This document shows, piece by piece, positions 7,393 to 14,851 of a DNA stretch of 14,904 bases. The stretch spans positions 1-14,904 of the forward strand of contig JAEZGH010000012.1 in the NCBI GenBank assembly GCA_023417065.1, read 5' to 3'. The first letter of the stretch is position 1; every line of letters starts with the position of its first letter. Position numbers and translations under genes: made by a program. Source of the stretch: Bacteroidota bacterium. GTDB lineage: Bacteria; Bacteroidota; Bacteroidia; Cytophagales; Cyclobacteriaceae. The notes beneath the pieces were generated by a model that was not told the origin of the DNA, did not search any database, and worked only from the letters and a program-made list of their open reading frames with translations.

Positions 7393-9048
7393 TTATTTTT
7401 TGTAACTGTCGCGGGTGGCCTTGAACTCGGATCCCGCCTTCCAGCCCGGCCAGGAGTCTTCGAAAGCCAGCTTTTTGCCGACCAGGAACAATAATTTCAG
7501 GTCTTCGACACCCCCTTCATAATTGAGCTGATTTTCGTAAAACTCGTCTGATGGCTGGTGGTAGAATTTGTTCGTATAAGACTCCTTGAATTCGCGGGCC
7601 TGTACATTATTCCCGAAATCACTTCCGATTTTGAGGTACAACGCGGGGATGCCGATTTTCGCAAAGTTGAAATGGTCGGAACGGAAATAAAATCCTTTCT
7701 CAGACTCATTGTCAGCTAGAACCGTCCTGCCGGACTGCCGGGCTTCCGCAATCAGGTACTCCTCAAGATCTGACTGGCCTTTGCCAATGATCATGATGTC
7801 ACTGGTTTTACCAAACTGGTTTATTCCATCCATGTTGATATTGGCAACGGTTTTCTCTTTGGGATAGATGGGATTCTCCGCATAGTAAGCAGATCCCCAG
7901 AGACCTTGCTCTTCGGCGGTAACACTCAGGAACACGATGGTGCGTTCGGGTTTGGTTTTCAGACTGGCAAATGCGTCGGCCAGTTCCAGCAGTCCGGCTG
8001 TGCCACTGGCATTATCATATGCACCGTTATAGATGGTGTCGCCGTTCACGTCAGGTCTGCCAATGCCCAGGTGATCCCAGTGCGCTGTGTAGACGATATA
8101 TTCATCAGGTCTTTTCGAACCTGTAACCTTAGCAATGACGTTGTGAGACTTGTTATAACGGCTCGTCACCTTCATTGACGTAGAAGCCTTCAGGTTCAGC
8201 GGAAACCCTTTGTAACCCGGTTGACGCGCCTTGGTTTGATGTTCATTGAAATCCCGACCTGCGGCTTTGAAGAGCTTTTCGGTAGCCTCTTTCGTCAGCC
8301 ACCCAATGCCCTCGCAATAGTAGTGGTCCTTTCCACGTTGGTCGAGGTAGAGGTGCGCGGAGTTCCATCCATTCTGGAGAACGCCGAAAGGATATCCGGC
8401 GGGTACAGTGTTATGAACTACAAAGCAGCCCTTCGCACCCTGACGCGCGGCTTCCTCGTACTTGTAAGTCCAGCGCCCGTAATACGTCATTGTGTTGCCT
8501 TTGAAGTGAGTAGTATCAGTGCCGCCAAAGCCTGGGTCATTTACAAGGACGATGACGATTTTGCCTTTGACGTCCAGTCCTTCATAATCATTCCAGTTGT
8601 ACTCAGGTGCCACAATGCCAAATCCGGCAAATACCAGATCCTCTTCGTTCCATGCGATTGACTCATCCGTTCTTTCAGTATTCAGAACATACTCTTCAAA
8701 TCCCTTTAAGGTAAAGTTTGTTTTTTCACCGGTGATTTTCATCGAGCCTTCGTTGATAGCCGTGATTTCTACCATAGGCACTTCCTGCAGGTAGCTGTCC
8801 CCATTGCCCGGCTCCAGTCCCTTTTCGCGGAAAGTCTTTTCCAGATAAGCAATCGTTTTCTCTTCGCCGCGTGTAAAAGGTTTGCGGCCTTCGAATTCAT
8901 CGGAGGCAAGGACTTTAACATGTGCCTTCATTTCATCAGCAGTGATCGAAGCCAGGCCATCTTCGCGATCGTACGCCGGTTCATTTGGTGCGGAACATGA
9001 GAAAAGAAGCGCCAGACAGGCACTTGAAATCACACTTCGGTATAACAT
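7393..9048 (-). CDS. M28-family zinc metallopeptidase, lipoprotein
   Basis: A 551-residue exported peptidase. Residues 1-18 form a lipoprotein signal peptide with lipobox LLFS-C18, so it should be anchored in an envelope membrane. A PA-type insert is suggested by the region about 135-250 (FAGFGIVAPEYNWNDYEGLDVKGK and onward). The M28 catalytic core is complete: H323 and D325 in AHWDH, bridging D345 in AYDNASG, catalytic E379-E380 in TAEEQG, D407 in INMDG, and H497 in KFYHQPSDE. The co-catalytic di-zinc ligands are therefore all present, and aminopeptidase activity on peptides is expected. ATG 9048 gives a well-formed signal peptide. It is divergent from the secreted protein gene at 9189, with 140 bp between the start codons, and is followed by a terminator-like hairpin, so it may be a single-gene transcript. 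Confidence 0.93.
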   Translation of the reverse strand: MLYRSVISSACLALLFSCSAPNEPAYDREDGLASITADEMKAHVKVLASDEFEGRKPFTRGEEKTIAYLEKTFREKGLEPGNGDSYLQEVPMVEITAINEGSMKITGEKTNFTLKGFEEYVLNTERTDESIAWNEEDLVFAGFGIVAPEYNWNDYEGLDVKGKIVIVLVNDPGFGGTDTTHFKGNTMTYYGRWTYKYEEAARQGAKGCFVVHNTVPAGYPFGVLQNGWNSAHLYLDQRGKDHYYCEGIGWLTKEATEKLFKAAGRDFNEHQTKARQPGYKGFPLNLKASTSMKVTSRYNKSHNVIAKVTGSKRPDEYIVYTAHWDHLGIGRPDVNGDTIYNGAYDNASGTAGLLELADAFASLKTKPERTIVFLSVTAEEQGLWGSAYYAENPIYPKEKTVANINMDGINQFGKTSDIMIIGKGQSDLEEYLIAEARQSGRTVLADNESEKGFYFRSDHFNFAKIGIPALYLKIGSDFGNNVQAREFKESYTNKFYHQPSDEFYENQLNYEGGVEDLKLLFLVGKKLAFEDSWPGWKAGSEFKATRDSYKK

Positions 9049-9103
9049 ATGATGTTCAGGTTAATGTGCTAAACTAACAAGATATGCTGTACGAAGCATC
9101 CGG

Positions 9104-9137
9104 TCCCGAATTTTTTAAAAGTGGACGCATTTCGGGA
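9104..9137. repeat. Inverted repeat between two divergent genes
   Basis: TCCCGAA (9104-9110) and TTCGGGA (9131-9137) are perfect 7-bp inverted arms 20 nt apart in the 140-bp region between the divergent starts at 9048 and 9189. It could be an operator shared by both genes or a hairpin in the leader of either. I found no convincing TAnnTTTG-type promoter on either strand to anchor it. Confidence 0.4.
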
Positions 9138-9188
9138 TTTCTGGTATTTTTTGGTTAATATTTGTGTTCGTCGTTTATCCTACAAATT

Positions 9189-9971
9189 ATGGTTCCGCTT
9201 GCCATTCCGCGTTCGCTGACGTTATTGCTGTTTATCATGTGTATCGGATCTGCCTCGGCGCAACGTCTCGGTGACCTCCTGGAAAAAAATGCTTCTGCCT
9301 ATCAGGAACTCAAAAAGCAGAATATCGCTGCCGATATAATCCGACATGATCTGTCGGTCCTGTTTACAAAACCCTCCTCGGAAAAAGTCTTCGGCTTCAT
9401 AGGAAATGATTACAGACGTTTTCATATCAGATTCATTTCAGTCATCCGGAATAACAGCAATCCATTTGAATACTTCGTGTATGGGAAGAGCATGGTAAAA
9501 AACAACATCTGTGATTTTCAGGGTACGCTTACCATAGCAAATGCTTACGAGTGGGAAGTGTCAGATGTACCCGATTTGCGACGAGGTGTTGTGATGGGTA
9601 CGTATCGCCTCTTTGAAAATCCAGCGCAGAAGCACGTAGGAGTGTTCACGGGTAACTTTGTGTGTGCCTGGTACATTGACAAAGGTGGTGTGCTGCGTTA
9701 TGATGATCTGGAAGACGTTGCTGATGAGTATTCAAATTTTCAGTTTGCGGGAATATGGAAAAGCTATTCAGGGACCATCGTAAACCCCTGCCATTGGGGC
9801 GAAAGCCGCATTCCGTTGGCGGGAGATTTAGACGACGGGACCGGTGAATTTTACCCTGCTGAAAAGTATCATGAAAATGGATGGACCAATTACATCGATG
9901 CTTATGGTGGAACGGCAGCAAACTCTCAGGCGGCGCGGGCAAAGGAACGCGAACAATGGTGGAAAGACTAA
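9189..9971 (+). CDS. Secreted protein of unknown function
   Basis: From ATG 9189 the protein has 260 residues and a textbook signal peptide: R8, hydrophobic core 9-20, and probable cleavage after S-A-S-A (A24). I do not recognise a named domain. The mature part is rich in aromatic and beta-type segments: KVFGFIGNDYRRFHIRF (66-82), the glycine-rich turn RGVVMGTYRLFENPAQKHVGV (132-152), YIDKGGVLRYDDL (162-174), NFQFAGIWKSYSG (183-195) and CHWGESRIPLAGDLDDGTGEFYP (201-223). This suggests a beta-barrel or lipocalin-like fold, which is inference. Similar uncharacterised exported proteins with 'GxYxFxExPxQxHVGxFxG' and 'QFxGxWxSYSG' segments exist in Bacteroidota as far as I recall. TTG 9162 would add nine residues ahead of the signal peptide and is less likely. 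The amidase gene starts 14 nt after its stop, so the two are very probably one operon. Confidence 0.8.
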   Translation: MVPLAIPRSLTLLLFIMCIGSASAQRLGDLLEKNASAYQELKKQNIAADIIRHDLSVLFTKPSSEKVFGFIGNDYRRFHIRFISVIRNNSNPFEYFVYGKSMVKNNICDFQGTLTIANAYEWEVSDVPDLRRGVVMGTYRLFENPAQKHVGVFTGNFVCAWYIDKGGVLRYDDLEDVADEYSNFQFAGIWKSYSGTIVNPCHWGESRIPLAGDLDDGTGEFYPAEKYHENGWTNYIDAYGGTAANSQAARAKEREQWWKD

Positions 9972-9985
9972 CCTAATCGACAATA

Positions 9986-11617
9986 ATGAAGCGACGTAAT
10001 TTTCTGCAAAACGCTGGTATTGGTTCTATCGCGATCCTGCCAGGGATATCATATTTGATCTCGTGTTCACCCCAAGAGAAGCAAGGCGCGAATCCTGATG
10101 CAAACACAACTGAATTTCAGCTGCAGGAACTCACGATCGATGACTTGCAGGAAAAAATGCGCAGCGGACAAATGACATCACGGCAAATTACGGAAGCCTA
10201 CCTGGAAAGAATTCGTCAAATAGATCGATCAGGGCCTGTACTGAATTCGGTGATCGAAATCAATCCCGATGCGTTGACAATTGCAGACTCCCTTGATCAG
10301 GAGCGAGAAGACGGCAAGTTGCGTGGACCGTTACACGGTATACCGGTCCTGATTAAAGATAACATCGATACCGGTGATAAAATGATGACCACGGCGGGAT
10401 CGCTTGCGCTTGACGGCCATAGGGCGGAGGTGGATGCGCCGATCATAAAACAGCTTCGCGAAGCCGGCGCAGTATTACTTGGAAAGACAAACCTCAGCGA
10501 GTGGGCCAACTTCCGTTCTATACGCTCCAGTAGTGGGTGGAGCAGCAGGGGCGGACAGACCAAAAATCCTTATGTGCTCGACAGAAGTCCATGTGGTTCA
10601 AGCTCCGGTTCAGGAACCGCCGTTGCGGCGAATTTGTGTGCCGTAGCAATTGGTACCGAAACGAATGGTTCTATTGCCTGCCCTGCATCAATCAATGGTA
10701 TTGTTGGAATCAAGCCTACAGTCGGTTTGTGGAGTCGTGCAGGTATTATTCCTATTTCGCACACGCAGGATACCGCCGGACCGATGGCTCGCACTGTGCG
10801 CGATGCAGCTATTCTCCTCGGCGCGCTTACTGGTGAAGATCCCAACGATAGCATTACGCTATCCCGCAATGTGGACATCCCGAAGGAATACACCGCGTTC
10901 CTGAAAACAGACGGACTTCAGGGGAAGATCATCGGCGTCGACAAGTCGCTTTTAAAGGGCCACGAAGCTATCGACGCATTGCTCGCAAAAGCGCTAGAGC
11001 AAATCAGAAATGCCGGTGGTACTGTGGTGGAAGTAGCATTCCGCGATTTGCTCAACGATGTGGGGAAAGATGAGTTTGATGTGCTTAAGTACGAATTCAA
11101 GGATGGACTGAACAAGTACCTCGCAGCGCATAGTGCTAACGTTAAGTCTCTGGAAGATGTGATCCGGTTCAATGATGAAAATGAAAAGGACGTCATGCCG
11201 TATTTCAAACAGGAAATTCTTGTTGGCTCACAGGCGATGGAGGACTTGAACAGTAACGGATACACACAGGCATTGAAGCGGTTGCTCACTACTACGAGAA
11301 GGGTATTCGCTGATGTGTTCAAGGAACATAAACTGAATGCAGTCTGCGGTCCGACAAACGGTCCGTCGTGGTGTATCGATCTCATAAATGGCGATTCCTT
11401 TACGGGATACGGAATGTATTCTCCTGCTGCGATTGCGGGTTATCCGTCGATCACTGTGCCCATGGGAATGGTGTCGGGACTTCCGATTGGGTTGTCATTT
11501 CTCGGTCTGGCCTACAGCGAACCGGAACTGATTTCAATTGCGTTCGCATATGAACAGGTATCGGGAAACAGGGTGCCTCCGGAGTTTGTGGAATCGGTAG
11601 GGAGGTCAAACGCCTGA
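9986..11617 (+). CDS. Amidase signature family hydrolase, exported (Tat plus lipobox)
   Basis: A 543-residue amidase signature enzyme that hydrolyses carbon-nitrogen amide bonds. The Ser-cisSer-Lys triad can be placed: K124 in VLIKDNID, S205 in PCGSSSGSG, and nucleophile S229 in TETNGSIACPA. The spacing of 24 between the two serines is the same as in fatty acid amide hydrolase. Conserved neighbours include GPLHGIP (114-120), GKTNLSEWANF (166-176) and GIKPTVG (241-247). The N-terminus has a twin-arginine motif R3-R4-N-F-L, a hydrophobic stretch, and YLIS-C27, a plausible lipobox, so the protein is probably exported folded by Tat and lipid-anchored. Such exported relatives in Bacteroidota are often called amidases or Glu-tRNA amidotransferase A-like; the location excludes a tRNA role. 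The substrate is unknown. It follows the secreted unknown by 14 nt, and a hairpin terminator lies just after its stop. Confidence 0.92.
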   Translation: MKRRNFLQNAGIGSIAILPGISYLISCSPQEKQGANPDANTTEFQLQELTIDDLQEKMRSGQMTSRQITEAYLERIRQIDRSGPVLNSVIEINPDALTIADSLDQEREDGKLRGPLHGIPVLIKDNIDTGDKMMTTAGSLALDGHRAEVDAPIIKQLREAGAVLLGKTNLSEWANFRSIRSSSGWSSRGGQTKNPYVLDRSPCGSSSGSGTAVAANLCAVAIGTETNGSIACPASINGIVGIKPTVGLWSRAGIIPISHTQDTAGPMARTVRDAAILLGALTGEDPNDSITLSRNVDIPKEYTAFLKTDGLQGKIIGVDKSLLKGHEAIDALLAKALEQIRNAGGTVVEVAFRDLLNDVGKDEFDVLKYEFKDGLNKYLAAHSANVKSLEDVIRFNDENEKDVMPYFKQEILVGSQAMEDLNSNGYTQALKRLLTTTRRVFADVFKEHKLNAVCGPTNGPSWCIDLINGDSFTGYGMYSPAAIAGYPSITVPMGMVSGLPIGLSFLGLAYSEPELISIAFAYEQVSGNRVPPEFVESVGRSNA

Positions 11618-11623
11618 GCGTTT

Positions 11624-11672
11624 TCCTTCCGGCGATCGTACGGCCCATGTTCATCGCCCGAAGGACGGTTTT
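11624..11672 (+). terminator. Long-stem hairpin terminator between amidase and TPR gene
   Basis: TCCTTC-C-GGCGAT (11624-11636) pairs with ATCGCC-C-GAAGGA (11653-11665): two 6-bp helices around one C-C mismatch, with a 16-nt loop. CGG and TTTT (11669-11672) follow on the plus strand, the last T residues overlapping the stop codon of the convergent TPR gene. On the minus strand no T run follows the hairpin, so it probably serves the amidase transcript only. Confidence 0.6.
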
Positions 11673-12576
11673 ACTTGCTGAGTTCCGCGATTTGGGCTTG
11701 GCAATAGGATACTGTCTGTTCGTCGCCCAGCTTCATAACTTTCTCGAAATAAAAAATCGCTTTCTGCTTGTCGCCGCTGCGCTTATATCCTTCAGCAATA
11801 TTGCCCAGAATAATAGGATCAGACGGTGAAAGTTTTTCTGCCTTCAAAAGAACTTCAATTGCTTCATCAAATTTTCCTGCGAGGAGACAGGTGATGGCCA
11901 GGTTTGAAAGGCTTTCGACATGATCCGGATATATTTTTAACACCTCGGAGGCAATGGTTCGCATATTCGGCAGGAGCGACTCATTGCCGGTGCTATACAA
12001 TCGGTATTGATAATCTTGTAATCCGTTTAAGAAAAAGCTTTTAGCCTCAGGTTGTTTGGCATGGTTGGTCCACGTCCAGTTGTTTTGGTTTTGCGCCGAG
12101 TGCCGGATTGCTGAAATAATTTCATCGGTGAACCGCTGCCATGCACCGACTTCGCCAAGTATGTAGATTTTGCCAAAGCGCATGTCCAGCCGATCCGGGT
12201 AGAGCTCGATCCCTTGATCAATTTTCGAAATCGCTATATCAATCAGCGCTGGGTCATACTGTGTACTAGAGCCAAGAAACCCGACGATTGCTCCGGTACT
12301 GTCGCGAATGGAGAGGCTTTCGCCTTGTGGTTCGGATTGTTGAAGTGCTAACACTTCGCGATGTGCTTTCCGAATATAGTAGTTGAAGTATGAGGTATGA
12401 AGTTAGGCATCGGACGGATCCTCAGCTTCCCATTTCGATAGTATCGCGTGCTGATTCGCTGTGTCACCAGCGACAAATGCTTTGGCAAAGGCTGATTGAA
12501 AGTCCTGGCAAAACGCTGAAGATGCGATTGCTAAAACGAATGTTGCTGAAAGAACACTGGCCGAAAACGCTTTCAT
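11671..12576 (-). pseudogene. Secreted TPR protein gene interrupted by one in-frame TAA
   Basis: ATG at 12576-12574 opens a frame with a clear signal peptide: MKAF, a hydrophobic run to residue 19, and likely cleavage after A-F-C-Q. It continues to ...WEAEDPSDA (residue 57), meets TAA at 12405-12403 (codon 58), and goes on in the same frame as LHTSYFNYYIRKAHREVLAL... to the true stop at 11671. There is no frame change, and the sequence reads as one 301-residue protein across the stop. Relatives as I remember them have an acidic residue where the stop lies (DPxDAELxTSYFNYY), so GAA to TAA is the simplest event. The downstream part has RLDMRFGKIYILGE (about 129-142) and two TPR-like repeats (about 218-285). 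TPR units mediate protein-protein contacts; the role of this family is unknown. Restart at a downstream GTG (12354) would give a 227-residue protein without a signal peptide. It could be a recent pseudogene, a sequencing error, or a recoded stop. Confidence 0.8.
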
Positions 12577-12648
12577 TTGGATGCGGTAACTGATAAGTAA
12601 GGGTGCAGCAAAAATAGATATTCGGGACGAAATAAATCACACACTACA

Positions 12649-12676
12649 CATGCAACGGCTAATGTGCGGCTGCATG
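12649..12676. repeat. Inverted repeat in the divergent intergenic region
   Basis: CATGCA (12649-12654) and TGCATG (12671-12676) are perfect 6-bp inverted arms 16 nt apart, in the 189-bp region between the divergent TPR and oxidoreductase starts. The short arms make chance a real possibility. Confidence 0.25.
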
Positions 12677-12703
12677 AACGATTCCTGGTAAAGCGCGCAC
12701 TCT

Positions 12704-12738
12704 TTTGCTTCGTGAATTGGATCAATTCCATGGATTTG
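12704..12738 (+). promoter_or_regulatory. Candidate Bacteroidota-type promoter of the Gfo/Idh/MocA gene
   Basis: TTTG at 12704-12707 and TGGATTTG at 12731-12738 resemble the -33 TTTG and -7 TAnnTTTG elements of Bacteroidota promoters. One consensus base differs in the -7 box (G for A), and the spacer is 23 nt, at the long end of the range. The -7 box ends 27 nt before the ATG at 12766. The match is suggestive only. Confidence 0.3.
12714..12728. promoter_or_regulatory. Palindrome GAATTGgatCAATTC, possible operator
   Basis: Perfect 6-bp arms around a 3-nt centre. It lies between the candidate -33 and -7 elements of the oxidoreductase promoter and 37 bp before its start codon. This is where a dimeric repressor could block transcription. 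No regulator gene is visible in the window. Confidence 0.4.
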
Positions 12739-12765
12739 TTAACTAGTGCAAAAACTTGACGCGCT

Positions 12766-13848
12766 ATGGATAAAGTAAAGGTTGCTGTGCTTGGGGCAGG
12801 GTTTATTTCTGACATTCATCTTGAAAGCTATCACAGGTTTGTACCTGAAGCTGAAGTGGTGGCAGTCTACTCACGCAGTCGCGAACGTGGTCAGGCCTTC
12901 GCTAAGCGGTATAACATTGCTAAGGTGTATGACAATATCACAGATGCTATTGAACGGTCTGGTTGTGATGTCGTTGATATCTGCTTACCGAATTTCCTGC
13001 ATTGTGAAGCAACGCTCGCCGCGGCGAAAGCAGGGAAGCATGTCATCATCGAAAAACCACTCGCCGTCACATTGGAGGAAGCGGATAGGATGATAAAAGC
13101 GTGTGCAGATGCAAAGGTGAAACTCATGTATGCAGAAGAACTCTGTTTCGCCCCAAAATATGAGCGCGTCCGACACCTCGTCAAGGAAGGCGCTGTCGGT
13201 GATATCTACATGCTTAAGCAGGGCGAAAAGCACTCCGGACCGCATTCTGACTGGTTTTACGACATCGATCAGGCAGGAGGTGGTGTGCTGATGGATATGG
13301 GGTGTCATGCATTTGGATGGTTTTTCTGGATGCTGAACAACGCGCGTGTGCGCAGCGTGTTTGCCAGTATGTCAACCGTACTTCACAAAGGACGTACGAA
13401 AGGTGAGGATAACAGCGTCGTCGTTGTTGAATTTGAAAACGGTGTGATTGGTGTTGCAGAAAACAGCTGGGCAAAACACGGCGGGATGGACGACCGCAGT
13501 GAAGTGTATGGTACCGATGGTGTTGTTTATGCTGACTTGTTTCAGGGCAATGCTTCGCTTGCATACAGCCGAAAAGGCTACGGCTACGCAATGGAAAAAG
13601 CTGATACGACTACAGGCTGGACTTTCCCCATCTTTGAAGAAGCGTTTAACCAGGGGTATCCCCACGAGTTGAGGCACTTCATCCAATGCGTACAAAAAGA
13701 CGATGAACCCCTTGTCACAGGAAAACTCGGCCGCGATGTGCTCGAAGTCATTTATGCCGCATATGCCTCGGCAGGGCAGGGGAAGAAAATTCAGTTGCCG
13801 TTTGGGCCTGTCGTCAGCAAACCAGTAGACTTATGGCTGAATGCGTAG
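12766..13848 (+). CDS. Gfo/Idh/MocA family NAD(P)-dependent oxidoreductase
   Basis: A 360-residue protein of the usual length for the family, which oxidises or reduces sugars, inositols and related polyols. The N-terminal Rossmann fold begins VAVLGAGFISDIHL (6-19), with the dinucleotide loop GAGFIS. The family signature EKPLA (96-100) carries catalytic K97. The C-terminal domain has GGGVLMDMGCH (171-181), in which D177 and H181 match the catalytic DxGxH motif. There is no signal peptide, so it is cytosolic. ATG 12766 is chosen because it places the Rossmann strand at the expected distance from the N-terminus. Substrate cannot be read from sequence. The gene stands alone in its orientation, with a divergent broken TPR gene upstream and a convergent ORF overlapping its last 35 bp. 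A palindrome and a candidate promoter lie in front of it. Confidence 0.94.
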   Translation: MDKVKVAVLGAGFISDIHLESYHRFVPEAEVVAVYSRSRERGQAFAKRYNIAKVYDNITDAIERSGCDVVDICLPNFLHCEATLAAAKAGKHVIIEKPLAVTLEEADRMIKACADAKVKLMYAEELCFAPKYERVRHLVKEGAVGDIYMLKQGEKHSGPHSDWFYDIDQAGGGVLMDMGCHAFGWFFWMLNNARVRSVFASMSTVLHKGRTKGEDNSVVVVEFENGVIGVAENSWAKHGGMDDRSEVYGTDGVVYADLFQGNASLAYSRKGYGYAMEKADTTTGWTFPIFEEAFNQGYPHELRHFIQCVQKDDEPLVTGKLGRDVLEVIYAAYASAGQGKKIQLPFGPVVSKPVDLWLNA

Positions 13849-14773
13849 CGATTTCTGTTTGCTGATTCCATATTCCTGATTGGGGTGTCCGATTCATTTG
13901 AAGTGCTGCGTTTCGTGGAAAAGAGGTCCAAATCAAGTTCAAGGTGGATAGTTCTCCGGTAATTGTAAGTGGTGCTGCTTCGCGGATGGTTCTTGTTACC
14001 GGTTCCCTGTTTCCGATTTTCACCTCTGATACCGTCAATCCTGACCATCTAACGCGTGCTGAATTTGGTTCGAAGCGACGCATGTTAATGTTAACGCTTG
14101 TACCAGGAAGGATTTCGCGCATTTTGGATCTGCCGGATGTGTGAGAGATTACTCGTGATTGATTGAGGAGTCCGGTTGGTTTGAAGTGACCATGCTTCAT
14201 ATCCGCAGGGAATTTCTGCTTCGAAGATAGTTGCAGCACACGCTCTATTTTATCGATCTCTGGCCACACATTTACACTTTTGATTGTCGTGCGATAGTGA
14301 CTACAACAAATATCTTTTGATAAACGTAATCGATGTCGCTTAACGTTTTGAATGCTCCGCTCTGATGGTATGTGTTGCGGAGGTGAAGAAGAGGTCGACC
14401 CACCTTTCTTGTCATCATTTGCTTCCTTGTTTGTCGAGACTGGATAATCAAGTTGATTTTCCGTTGTCTTTGCTGTTACCCTTTGCATGTATTCCCGCAC
14501 CGCGGCGGTATATGCATTTGGCAAAGCCTGAGCCTTTGCGATATCCGCATAGTATTGTTTTTTAACAGGGTCCATCAAAATGCGAACTGCCCATGCGGAA
14601 GCATCCCTGAACGTACTCCGTGTCAGCCGTTGCGCAGCACTTTGCTTCCGAGGATCTGGTTTTCGCGGAGCATGACTTGCAATAGTTTTGCCGCGCACCA
14701 TCCGAAAAACCAACCATTTTCCAACCCGGCCGCGAAGCCCGCGGGTAAGATCGTTATTTTCAACAATAGCCAT
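13814..14773 (-). CDS. Conserved N-terminal domain protein with long basic tail, function unknown
   Basis: A 319-residue open frame from ATG 14773. Residues 1-98 (GLRGRVGKWLVFRMVRGKT at 12-30, AAQRLTRSTFRDASAWA at 46-62, LPNAYTAAVREYM at 84-96) resemble the start of a group of uncharacterised small proteins I recall from Cytophagales; they carry no known function. Residues 100-140 form a polar low-complexity linker (KKGGSTSSSPPQ). The remaining part is rich in R, K, T and S and has no motif I know; SGLTVSEVKIGNREPVTRT (244-262) and PLTITGELSTLNLIW (268-282) could be beta strands. The frame ends inside the convergent oxidoreductase gene (35-bp overlap), which hints that the true stop may have been lost or that the tail is not the ancestral one. 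The start is well supported by the domain; the C-terminal half is less sure. Confidence 0.6.
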   Translation of the reverse strand: MAIVENNDLTRGLRGRVGKWLVFRMVRGKTIASHAPRKPDPRKQSAAQRLTRSTFRDASAWAVRILMDPVKKQYYADIAKAQALPNAYTAAVREYMQRVTAKTTENQLDYPVSTNKEANDDKKGGSTSSSPPQHIPSERSIQNVKRHRLRLSKDICCSHYRTTIKSVNVWPEIDKIERVLQLSSKQKFPADMKHGHFKPTGLLNQSRVISHTSGRSKMREILPGTSVNINMRRFEPNSARVRWSGLTVSEVKIGNREPVTRTIREAAPLTITGELSTLNLIWTSFPRNAALQMNRTPQSGIWNQQTEIATHSAISLLVC

Positions 14774-14836
14774 AGGTAAGATGTTTATTATCGCTATACG
14801 AAGCGCCTATATACCCCGGGTTTCACAAATCCACAT

Positions 14837-14851
14837 ATTTTTTCAAAAAAT
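14837..14851. repeat. Palindrome ATTTTTTcAAAAAAT upstream of the last ORF
   Basis: Perfect 7-bp arms around one centre base, 64 bp upstream of the ATG at 14773 on the minus strand. On that strand TGGATTTG follows four bases later; it resembles a -7 TAnnTTTG element with one mismatch, but no -33 element sits at the right distance. The palindrome could be a protein-binding site or simply A/T-rich promoter DNA. Confidence 0.3.

Noticed and set aside
12390..12593. Plus-strand 67-residue ORF over the region upstream of the TPR fragment
   Set aside because: It is antisense to the signal peptide and N-terminus of the broken TPR gene, whose reading frame explains this stretch better.
13944..14144. 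Plus-strand 66-residue ORF opposite the last gene
   Set aside because: No family-like motif, hydrophobic start only by chance, and it lies wholly antisense to the longer minus-strand frame that has a recognisable N-terminal domain further upstream.
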